Shown here piece by piece: positions 51,661-57,301 of a stretch of 57,301 bases of DNA. Position numbers and translations under genes: made by a program. Origin of the DNA: an uncultured Pseudomonadota bacterium. GTDB lineage: Bacteria; Myxococcota_A; UBA796; SXON01. A model generated the notes under the pieces. That model worked only from the letters and a program-made list of their open reading frames with translations, ran no database searches and had not been told where the DNA came from. The DNA lies in assembly GCA_903921785.1 (NCBI GenBank), contig CAIXRH010000038.1, positions 1-57,301 on the forward strand, in the 5' to 3' direction. Numbering within the stretch: the stretch's first letter is position 1; every line of letters begins with the position of its first letter.

Positions 51661-52248
51661 ATGTCCGACCTCGCGTACCTCGACTTCGACGCGCTGGTCA
51701 CCCGCGCGGTCACCGACCCGGCGGCCGAAGCCGAGGTGAACCGGCGCTTTGGCACCCGCGCGGCGATCCTCGTGGTCGACTTCACCGGGATGGTCCACCG
51801 GACCGACCGCCACGGCATCGTCTACGCCCTGGGGCGCGCCCGGCAGGCCGACGGAATCCTCGCCCTCAGTGGAACCCGGGTGAAGCGGGTCGCCGACACC
51901 ATCTTCATGCTCTACGCGGATGCGGGCACCGCGCTGCGCGACGCGCTCGACGCCCAACGGCGGCTCAACGCCGCGATGCGCGACCAAGGAGACCCCATCC
52001 ACGCCTGCATCGGCCTCGGCTGCGGGCCGCTCCTGGTCGTCCCGTCGCAGGACTGCTTCGGCGCCGAGGTGAACCGGGCGTTCGTGCTCGGGGAGGACGT
52101 GGCGAAGGGCGGGGAGGTGCTCGCCACGCCGGAGTTCCTGGCGGCGTTGGGCACGTTGCCCGACGGGATCGGCGCGTTCGCGGCGCCCGGGGATCGGGTG
52201 GAGGAGGCGGGTTTCCCATTCCACGTGATCGGGGATTATCGGGATTGA
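51661..52248 (+). CDS. degenerate class III nucleotide-cyclase domain protein
   Basis: 195 residues formed almost entirely by a class III adenylate/guanylate cyclase-like domain. The first metal Asp is present in ILVVDFTGM and the second in VADTIFMLYA, and FGAEVNRAFVLGED matches the GxxVNxAxRL block, but the transition-state Arg of that block is Val and the usual GD is AD. So activity is doubtful; a nucleotide-binding or regulatory role is possible. No sensor or membrane domain is attached. Start ATG 51661 follows TATGCG by 6 nt. Confidence 0.7.
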   Translation: MSDLAYLDFDALVTRAVTDPAAEAEVNRRFGTRAAILVVDFTGMVHRTDRHGIVYALGRARQADGILALSGTRVKRVADTIFMLYADAGTALRDALDAQRRLNAAMRDQGDPIHACIGLGCGPLLVVPSQDCFGAEVNRAFVLGEDVAKGGEVLATPEFLAALGTLPDGIGAFAAPGDRVEEAGFPFHVIGDYRD

Positions 52249-52339
52249 GCGCACGCAGTCGGCGGCGTCCCGGTCGCGGGAACGCGCGGCCGTAGCCCCG
52301 CCACCGGCCCGCGAGCGGCGCGGTCCCCCTCCGTCGGGT

Positions 52340-52345
52340 TAGGCT
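52340..52345 (+). promoter_or_regulatory. candidate -10 box of a leaderless promoter
   Basis: TAGGCT fits TANNNT and ends 6 nt before the ATG at 52352. No Shine-Dalgarno exists for that ATG, which supports leaderless initiation for this tiny gene. Confidence 0.4.
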
Positions 52346-52351
52346 CGCGGC

Positions 52352-52513
52352 ATGTCCGACACCGAGACCCCGACCCCCGCCGCGCCCGCCACCCCCGCCA
52401 AGACGGTGATCGCGCCTCCTTCCTTGCTCTCCAAGCCGACGGACGCCGCGCCGCGCCCGGGCTTCCGCGCCCCGACGAACAACAAGTCCAAGGCGCAGCA
52501 GAAGAAGAAGTAG
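52352..52513 (+). CDS. small basic-tailed protein, 53 aa
   Basis: Reads MSDTETPTPAAPATPAK at the start and ends PGFRAPTNNKSKAQQKKK. Pro/Ala/Thr-rich and likely disordered, with a strongly basic C-terminus that could bind nucleic acid. Not recognised. Support for a real gene: in-frame start preceded by a -10-like box, stop followed closely by two hairpins, and a non-random third-position GC. A similar PGFRxPxNxxSKAQ tail seems familiar from other deltaproteobacterial small proteins, but I could not verify this. Confidence 0.55.
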   Translation: MSDTETPTPAAPATPAKTVIAPPSLLSKPTDAAPRPGFRAPTNNKSKAQQKKK

Positions 52514-52526
52514 TCGGTGGGCGGCC

Positions 52527-52545
52527 CGGCGGCCCAAGGCCGCCG
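52527..52545 (+). terminator. hairpin after the 53-aa gene
   Basis: 8-bp stem CGGCGGCC/GGCCGCCG with a CAA loop, 13 bp after the stop at 52513. Probable terminator for the small gene; no U-tract. Confidence 0.55.
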
Positions 52546-52577
52546 TCGGTGCCCTCCAGGCTCGCGCTGCGCGCTCG

Positions 52578-52606
52578 GTGGTCGGCCGGCTGAGCCGCCC
52601 GACCAC
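52578..52606. terminator. 29-bp near-perfect palindrome between convergent genes
   Basis: 14 base pairs with a single mismatch around a central G. It lies 60 bp before the deoB stop codon (minus) and 65 bp after the small plus-strand gene, so it may stop transcription from both sides. It might equally be a protein-binding palindrome. Confidence 0.5.
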
Positions 52607-52666
52607 GGGCCGGGACGAGCCCGGCCCCCTTCCGGTCGCCTGCCGCGGCGCCGCGCAACGGCGTAG

Positions 52667-53830
52667 CTACGCCCGGAACCCCAGCATCGCCGCGAAGCTG
52701 GTGCCTTCCACCGGGGCGATCCCCAGCCACTCGGCGGCGGTCGCGCCCACGTCGGCGAGGCTGGCGCGCGTGCCGAGGTCCACCCGGCCGACGCCGCGCC
52801 GCCACGCGAGCACGGGGACGTACTCCCGGGTGTGGTCGCTGCCGCCGAACGTGGGGTCGTTGCCGTGGTCGGCGCAGAGGAGGAAAAGGTCGTCGTCGCC
52901 GAGCTGGGCGAGGATTTCGGGGATACGGACGTCGAGCGCTTCGATGGCGCGGGCGTAGCCCTCGGGATCGCGGCGGTGGCCGTAGAGCATGTCGAAGTCG
53001 ACGAGGTTGGCGAACACCAGGCCGCCCCGCTTCGCCGCCAGCTCGTCCACGATCGCCTGGGTGATCGTGCCGTTGTTGCCGGCCTTCACCGCGCGGGAGA
53101 AGCCCCGGTCGCCGTAGATGCTCTTGATCTTGCCGATGCTGGTGGTGGGGATGCCCGCACGCTGCAGGCGATCCATGATCGTGTCTCGCGGCGGTTGAAG
53201 GGCGATATCCCTGCGGTTTTCCGTGCGGGTGTACGCGCCGGAGCTCCCGACGAACGGTCGGGCGATGACGCGCGCGACGCCCCACCGCTCCACCACCAAG
53301 AACGCCTGCTCGCACAGCTCGTACAGGCGCCCGAGGGGGATGACCTCTTCGTGCGCCGCGACCTGAAAGACGCTGTCCGCGCTGGTGTAGATGATCGGCT
53401 TCTTGGTGCGGACGTGCTCATCCCCGAGCTGCTGGATGATCTCGGTGCCGCTCGCCGCCACGTTCCCGAGCCAGCCCTCGCCCGTGGCTGCGGCGTACTC
53501 CGCCATCAGCTCGGCGGGGAAACCCTCGTAGTAGGTGGTGAACGGCGTCTGGACGGTGCAGCCGGCGATCTCCCAGTGGCCGGCGATCGTGTCCTTCCCG
53601 GCGCCCGCCGTCGCCAGCTTGCCATACGCCCCGCTCCCCTCGGTCGGGGCGCCCACGTTCGCCAACGCGCGGATCGACGCGAGGCCGAGCCCCGCGAGGT
53701 TCGGGATCCGCAGCGCGTGCCGCTCGGCGATGTGGCCAAGGGTGTCGCTCCCTTCGTCGCCGTACTTCGCCGCGTCGGGCATCGCGCCGACGCCCATGGA
53801 GTCGGCGACGACCAGCGCGACGGTGCGCAT
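52667..53830 (-). CDS. deoB: phosphopentomutase
   Basis: 387 residues; converts (deoxy)ribose-1-phosphate to the 5-phosphate in nucleoside breakdown. Alkaline-phosphatase-superfamily motifs: VADSMGVGAMPDAAKYGDEGSDTLGH (metal and Thr nucleophile), NNGTITQAIV, LVDFDMLYGHRRDPEGYA and LCADHGNDPTFGGSDHTRE, all metal ligands present. Start ATG 53830 overlaps the deoC stop by one base (TGATG), so the two are co-translated. Confidence 0.96.
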   Translation of the reverse strand: MRTVALVVADSMGVGAMPDAAKYGDEGSDTLGHIAERHALRIPNLAGLGLASIRALANVGAPTEGSGAYGKLATAGAGKDTIAGHWEIAGCTVQTPFTTYYEGFPAELMAEYAAATGEGWLGNVAASGTEIIQQLGDEHVRTKKPIIYTSADSVFQVAAHEEVIPLGRLYELCEQAFLVVERWGVARVIARPFVGSSGAYTRTENRRDIALQPPRDTIMDRLQRAGIPTTSIGKIKSIYGDRGFSRAVKAGNNGTITQAIVDELAAKRGGLVFANLVDFDMLYGHRRDPEGYARAIEALDVRIPEILAQLGDDDLFLLCADHGNDPTFGGSDHTREYVPVLAWRRGVGRVDLGTRASLADVGATAAEWLGIAPVEGTSFAAMLGFRA

Positions 53831-54690
53831 CAGTAGCCGCCCTTGCTCGTGCCGCCGGTGACGATCGCCACGGACGCGCTCGCGCCGATGCGGTTGGCGC
53901 CCGCGCCGATCATCGCCTGCGCGTCCGCCGTGTTGCGCACGCCGCCCGAGGCCTTCACGCCCATCTCCGGGCCGACGACCGCGCGCATCAGGCGGATGTC
54001 CTCCACGGTGGCGCCGCCGCCGGAGAAGCCCGTGCTCGTCTTCACGAACGCGGCCCCCGCGGCCTTGGAGATCGCGCACGCGGCGATCTTCTGCTCGCGG
54101 GAGAGCAGGTGCGTCTCGAGGATGACCTTCACCGGACGGCCGCTCGCGGCCTCCACCACCTGGCGGATGTCGTCGTGGACGGCGTTGTGATCGCCCGACT
54201 TGAGCAGACCGAGGTTGATCACCATGTCGATCTCGTCCGCGCCGTTGGCGATGGCCTCGCGCGTCTCCGCGGCCTTGGCGCGGCTGGTGGCGGCGCCGAG
54301 GGGGAAGCCGACGACGCAGATGGTCATCACGCCGGAGCCCTGGAGGAGCTGCTTGCAGAGCGGCACCCAGGTGGTGTTCACGCACACGCTGGCGAAGCGG
54401 TACTTCGCAGCTTCAGCGCAGAGCTTCACGTGGTCGTCGCGCGTAGCGTCGCCCTTGAGCAGCGTGTGGTCGATCCGTCGGGCCACCTCGTTGCTGGGCA
54501 CCTCGACGCTGCCGCCGTCGGTGCCGAGGCGATCGGCGCCGCCCAGATACTGGTCGAGCGCGGCCTGATCCTGCCAGGTGCCGCGGACCTCGGGCAGCGG
54601 CGGGACCAGCTTCATGGACTGCTGCGCGGACATCTCCGCGCGGACCCGCTCCGCGATGCGCTCGATGAGGACTTCCATCTCCGTAGGCAT
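53830..54690 (-). CDS. deoC: deoxyribose-phosphate aldolase
   Basis: 286 residues; splits deoxyribose-5-phosphate to acetaldehyde and glyceraldehyde-3-phosphate. Schiff-base Lys217 in FVKTSTGFS, second active-site Lys246 in GVKASGG, and the catalytic Asp in DEIDMVIN. It has an N-terminal extension of about 65 residues (helical, [14 protein letters not shown], then a Gly/Pro-rich linker) before the usual start at [10 protein letters not shown]; the helix might mediate oligomerisation or protein contacts. First gene of a deoC-deoB operon. Confidence 0.95.
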   Translation of the reverse strand: MPTEMEVLIERIAERVRAEMSAQQSMKLVPPLPEVRGTWQDQAALDQYLGGADRLGTDGGSVEVPSNEVARRIDHTLLKGDATRDDHVKLCAEAAKYRFASVCVNTTWVPLCKQLLQGSGVMTICVVGFPLGAATSRAKAAETREAIANGADEIDMVINLGLLKSGDHNAVHDDIRQVVEAASGRPVKVILETHLLSREQKIAACAISKAAGAAFVKTSTGFSGGGATVEDIRLMRAVVGPEMGVKASGGVRNTADAQAMIGAGANRIGASASVAIVTGGTSKGGY

Positions 54691-54750
54691 GGTCCGCTCC
54701 GCGGGGGAGGCTAACCCGCCGGGGCGGGCACGGTGGCTGCACCCACCCGT

Positions 54751-54772
54751 CCCGCCATTCTCCCCGAGGGGC
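54751..54772 (+). repeat. dispersed intergenic repeat, copy d (short)
   Basis: CCCGCCATTCTCCCCG core shared with copies a-c, but the second block is missing. It lies between the divergent deoC and the small membrane-protein gene, immediately upstream of the latter's promoter region. Confidence 0.45.
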
Positions 54773-54785
54773 GTTACGTCACCGC

Positions 54786-55175
54786 GTGGCCTACGATCCG
54801 TACGGGTACCAGACCGATCACGAAGAACGACCGCCCGAGTCGAGCGCGGCGAACGCGGCGTTGGCGGGGGTGAGCACGGTTTTGTGCCTCGGCGGCGCCC
54901 TGCTTTACGGGTGCCTCTGCACCGGGCTGCTCATCGTAAGTCCCCCTGAAGGGGAGAACACCGCGGTGGAGCTCGCCGGCATCTGGCACATCCTCATGGC
55001 TCCGGTGTGGATCCTGGTCTTCATCGCGCTGTGGACCGTCGGCCTTCACTCGCTGGCGAAGCGCTGGTGGACGTCGGCCGGTCCCAACGTGCTCACCGGC
55101 GGCGGGTGTGGGTGCGTGACCTGGGTGGTGATGCTGTTTGTGTGGGCGGCGCTGTCGGTGGCGCTCAAGGGGTGA
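54786..55175 (+). CDS. membrane protein, three helices, 129 aa
   Basis: N-terminal soluble acidic segment ([18 protein letters not shown]) followed by three predicted helices (about 25-50, 60-80, 100-127) with a Cys-rich loop between the second and third (GGGCGCVTW). GTG start at 54786; TACGTC ends 5 nt before it and no ribosome site is visible. No family recognised. It ends 8 bp from the convergent pseudouridine synthase gene. Confidence 0.68.
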   Translation: MAYDPYGYQTDHEERPPESSAANAALAGVSTVLCLGGALLYGCLCTGLLIVSPPEGENTAVELAGIWHILMAPVWILVFIALWTVGLHSLAKRWWTSAGPNVLTGGGCGCVTWVVMLFVWAALSVALKG

Positions 55176-55183
55176 CGGGGAGC

Positions 55184-55828
55184 TCAGCCGAGCGGCAGCA
55201 CCCTCGCCCCGCGACGCAGCACCTCGAGGTGCGCCTCGAGCTCCGACGGCAGCGGTGCTTCGACGACCGTTCCATCCGGGAGGGCGATCCTGGCGGCGTG
55301 CAGCCAGAGCCGCCCGGGGAACGCCGGCACCTTCCGGAACGGGCGTACGCGGTACTCGGGGTCGCCCACGATGGGGAAGCCGAAGTCGTGGAGGTGGCGG
55401 CGGAGCTGGTGTTTGCGGCCGGTCTCCGGCATGAGCCGGAGCAGGGTGAACCGGCCGAGGACCTCGACGGTCTCGTAGCGGGTGATCGCCTCCAGGGGCC
55501 GACCGCGCCGCGCGTCCGCCAGCGGCGCGTCGAGCACGCCGGACGGCGGGGGGACGTCGTAGACCAACGCGAGGTAGGTCTTCACGACGGTTCCGGCCGT
55601 GAACTGCCCGCCCAGCTCCGCGGTGCGCTCGCGCGTACGCCCGAAGAGCACCACGCCCGAGGTGTCCAGGTCGAGGCGATGGGCGGGGCGGAGCCGGCCG
55701 AGCCCCTGGGTTCCCGCCCAGGTCAACAGGTCGGGGGCGTCGGTGCCCACGGGATGGACGACCCACCCGCAGGGCTTGGCCACGGCGAGCAGGTCGTCGG
55801 TTTTGAGCAGGACGGTCGGGTCCACCAC
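55184..55828 (-). CDS. RluA-family pseudouridine synthase, TruC-like
   Basis: 214 residues. Catalytic Asp in HRLDLDTSGVVLFG; the C-terminal block TGRKHQLRRHLHDFGFPIVGD is the version found in TruC (tRNA U65) rather than the GRTHQIRVH of RluA/RluC. No S4 domain. It would isomerise a uridine in tRNA or rRNA; the TruC assignment is by motif. GTG start at 55828 (or 55825), TAGGCG ending 5 nt before it. Head to head with the next gene at 39 bp. Confidence 0.88.
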   Translation of the reverse strand: MVDPTVLLKTDDLLAVAKPCGWVVHPVGTDAPDLLTWAGTQGLGRLRPAHRLDLDTSGVVLFGRTRERTAELGGQFTAGTVVKTYLALVYDVPPPSGVLDAPLADARRGRPLEAITRYETVEVLGRFTLLRLMPETGRKHQLRRHLHDFGFPIVGDPEYRVRPFRKVPAFPGRLWLHAARIALPDGTVVEAPLPSELEAHLEVLRRGARVLPLG

Positions 55829-55867
55829 GGCGACGCCTATTCTTGTTTTGCGGGCTAAGCTGCCGGC
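55829..55867. promoter_or_regulatory. 39-bp divergent promoter region
   Basis: Minus strand: TAGGCG (55839-55834), 5 nt, GTG. Plus strand: TAAGCT (55856-55861, fits TANNNT), 6 nt, ATG. An AT-rich TTCTTGTTTT lies between them. Consistent with two leaderless promoters back to back. Confidence 0.5.
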
Positions 55868-57166
55868 ATGGGTGACGTACGACCGATCCAGCGGGTGCTC
55901 GTGGCCGACCATGGCGAGGTCGGGGCGCGCCTCGTGCGCGCCGTAGAGGCCGCTGGCCTGGAGAGCGTGGCGGTCTTCGCCGACGCCGACGCCGAGGCGC
56001 CCCACCTCGACGAAGCCGCGTTCGCCGTACGCATTCCGTCGAGCGGGCTGGGCGACCCGTACCTCGACCCGGCCGGCATCGTCAGCGCGGCGCTCGACAG
56101 CGGGTCCGACGCGGTTCACCCCGGCTTCCACGGGCTCGCCCGCAGCGCGGAGTTCGCGATCACCGTGCACAACGTCGGGCTCACGTGGCTCGGCCCGCGG
56201 CTGGACGACCTCGCCTGGACCCTCGACCGCGCCACCGCCCGCAACCGCGCCCGCGACGCCGGGCTGGAGCTGCTCCCGTCCAGCCCGCTGCTCGTCGAGC
56301 CCAGTGATGTGGACGCGTGGTGTGAGCGCTTCGGCTTCCCCGTGGTGATCCGCCCGGGGCGTCGTGGTTTGGGTCGCACGGTGGTGGCGTTCGACCAGCA
56401 GACCGCCCGGCGCGCTGTCCTCAACGCCGGCTCGGTCGGCGCGTTTGCCGAGCGCGCCCTGGCCGAAGCGCGGCACGTGGTGGTGGTCGTGGTGGGCGAC
56501 GGGGTGGGCAACGCGATCCACCTCGGCGAGCACGAAGCGTCCCTCCGCGGCCCTGCCGGCGTTCGTCTTCGCGAATGTCCGAGCCCGGGGGTCGACGACG
56601 CCCTTCGCGAGAAGATCGGCGTCGCCGCGGCCGACTTCGTGTCGGCCTGGCGCTTCTTCGGTGCCGCGGGCGTCCACTTCCTCATCGGGCCCGACCAGCG
56701 CCCCTGGTTCCTCGACGTGGATCCGGGCCTCCCCGAGGGCTTCGCGCTGCATGATCTGGTCTACGGGACCGACCTCGTCGGCGCGCAGGTGGCGCTGGCG
56801 GCGGGGGAGGAGCTGGGCTGGGACCAGGAGGAGATCGTGGCGAAGGGCGCGGCCGCCGAGATCGCCATCGCGCTCACGGGGCGCGGGCGGCTCAAGCGGT
56901 TCAGCCTCGGGGATGCCGCGGAGGTCGACTGCATCGTCGCTGAGGGCCAGCGCGTGGATCCGGGGCGCCACGCCATCCTCGCCCGGATGAGGGCGAAGGC
57001 GCCGACCCGCCACGCGGCGCTCGTGCGGCTCCGGGCCGCGCTCGCCGCCTCCGTGATCGAGGGCGTGGAGACCGATCTCGCCGAGTGTGTCGCCCTCCTC
57101 GCGGACCGCGGTGTCTGGGATGGGCGCACCGCGCGCCGGGTCGCTGATCGGGATCACGCGTCGTGA
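55868..57166 (+). CDS. degenerate biotin-carboxylase-like (ATP-grasp) protein
   Basis: 432 residues co-linear with biotin carboxylase (AccC): N-terminal RVLVADHGEVGARLVRAV, VHPGFHGLARSAEFA, ATP-grasp lid RHVVVVVVGDGVGNAIHLGEH, and FGAAGVHFLI, LDVDPGLPEG, DLVYGTDLV. Compared with E. coli AccC (from memory) the ATP Lys is Arg, the GGGGG loop reads RRGLG, the metal Glu pair is His/Asp, and the TRxQVEH catalytic block and the C-terminal Arg are lost. So carboxylation is unlikely. No biotin-carrier or carboxyltransferase gene is nearby. Stop overlaps the next gene as GTGA. Confidence 0.78.
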   Translation: MGDVRPIQRVLVADHGEVGARLVRAVEAAGLESVAVFADADAEAPHLDEAAFAVRIPSSGLGDPYLDPAGIVSAALDSGSDAVHPGFHGLARSAEFAITVHNVGLTWLGPRLDDLAWTLDRATARNRARDAGLELLPSSPLLVEPSDVDAWCERFGFPVVIRPGRRGLGRTVVAFDQQTARRAVLNAGSVGAFAERALAEARHVVVVVVGDGVGNAIHLGEHEASLRGPAGVRLRECPSPGVDDALREKIGVAAADFVSAWRFFGAAGVHFLIGPDQRPWFLDVDPGLPEGFALHDLVYGTDLVGAQVALAAGEELGWDQEEIVAKGAAAEIAIALTGRGRLKRFSLGDAAEVDCIVAEGQRVDPGRHAILARMRAKAPTRHAALVRLRAALAASVIEGVETDLAECVALLADRGVWDGRTARRVADRDHAS

Positions 57167-57301
57167 TCCTCGCACTTTTGTTCGCCTGCCCCGCCGCCAC
57201 CAACCCCACCGACTCCGCGGACACCGCCGGTCTCCCCGCTGAAATCGACGCCGACGGTGACGGCGCCCCCGCCTGGACGGGTACCGGGAACCCCGCCCTC
57301 G
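57163..57301 (+). CDS. lipoprotein, start only (cut by the window end)
   Basis: GTG start overlapping the previous stop (GTGA). 46 residues visible: VILALLFAC (Cys9 lipidation, no Lys/Arg before it), then an Asp/Thr stalk (TNPTDSADTAG) and a calcium-binding-like DADGDGAP. Resembles the stalked surface lipoproteins elsewhere in the window. The rest lies beyond the window. Confidence 0.65.
   Translation, partial: MILALLFACPAATNPTDSADTAGLPAEIDADGDGAPAWTGTGNPAL

Overview
The window is a high-GC (about 70% by eye, not counted) stretch of bacterial chromosome, densely coded on both strands. No rRNA, tRNA, CRISPR array, insertion sequence or phage gene was seen. Many secreted lipoproteins have Asp/Thr/Ser stalks (repeated DTADT-like units), and there are MopE-type DCDD/DDDCNG repeats with FG-GAP repeats, a TIGR03790-type protein, alpha-2-macroglobulin plus PbpC, FadL and HDOD genes. 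Together these point to an uncultured member of the Myxococcota or another deltaproteobacterial-type lineage. This is inference from gene content.

Layout. 1-1.6 kb: a translationally coupled AraC regulator, VOC protein and small membrane protein. 1.8-6.4 kb: a secreted unknown, an HDOD protein and a hemerythrin domain fused to a Tes-like radical SAM enzyme. 6.4-11.6 kb (minus): lipoprotein, FadL porin, ABC-2 permease and MopE/FG-GAP lipoprotein. 11.6-13.3 kb: tryptophan 2,3-dioxygenase and an unknown. 13.5-21.4 kb: thioester alpha-2-macroglobulin and pbpC. 21.4-28.9 kb: monomeric isocitrate dehydrogenase, an SGNH hydrolase, an alpha/beta-hydrolase without its nucleophile and an arylsulfotransferase-like lipoprotein. 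29-34.2 kb: a tandem double-length UvrA. 34.3-38.6 kb: nitrilase, hotdog protein, GH16 lipoprotein, panB, deoxynucleoside kinase and ssb. 38.7-47.4 kb: a complete branched-chain amino-acid type ABC transporter operon (SBP-H-M-G-F) running into a TIGR03790-type lipoprotein and three unknown secreted proteins. 47.7-50.3 kb: a membrane-protein pair and a five-repeat secreted protein. 50.4-57.3 kb: aminotransferase, degenerate cyclase domain, a tiny basic protein, deoC-deoB, membrane protein, TruC-like pseudouridine synthase, degenerate biotin carboxylase and the start of another lipoprotein.

Shared themes. (1) Several start codons are preceded at 5-8 nt by a TA-containing -10-like hexamer, and four head-to-head gene pairs have only 30-45 bp between their start codons. 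This suggests compact, often leaderless promoters. (2) Several lipoproteins have signal sequences of only 7-11 residues with no Lys/Arg, and in some the start codon is forced. (3) A short intergenic repeat with core CGCCATTCTC occurs four times. (4) Several enzymes carry lost catalytic residues (alpha/beta-hydrolase, biotin carboxylase, cyclase).

Metabolic links: deoC, deoB and the deoxynucleoside kinase form a deoxynucleoside salvage and catabolism set. PanB belongs to pantothenate synthesis, and tryptophan dioxygenase starts the kynurenine route. UvrA and SSB serve DNA repair and replication.
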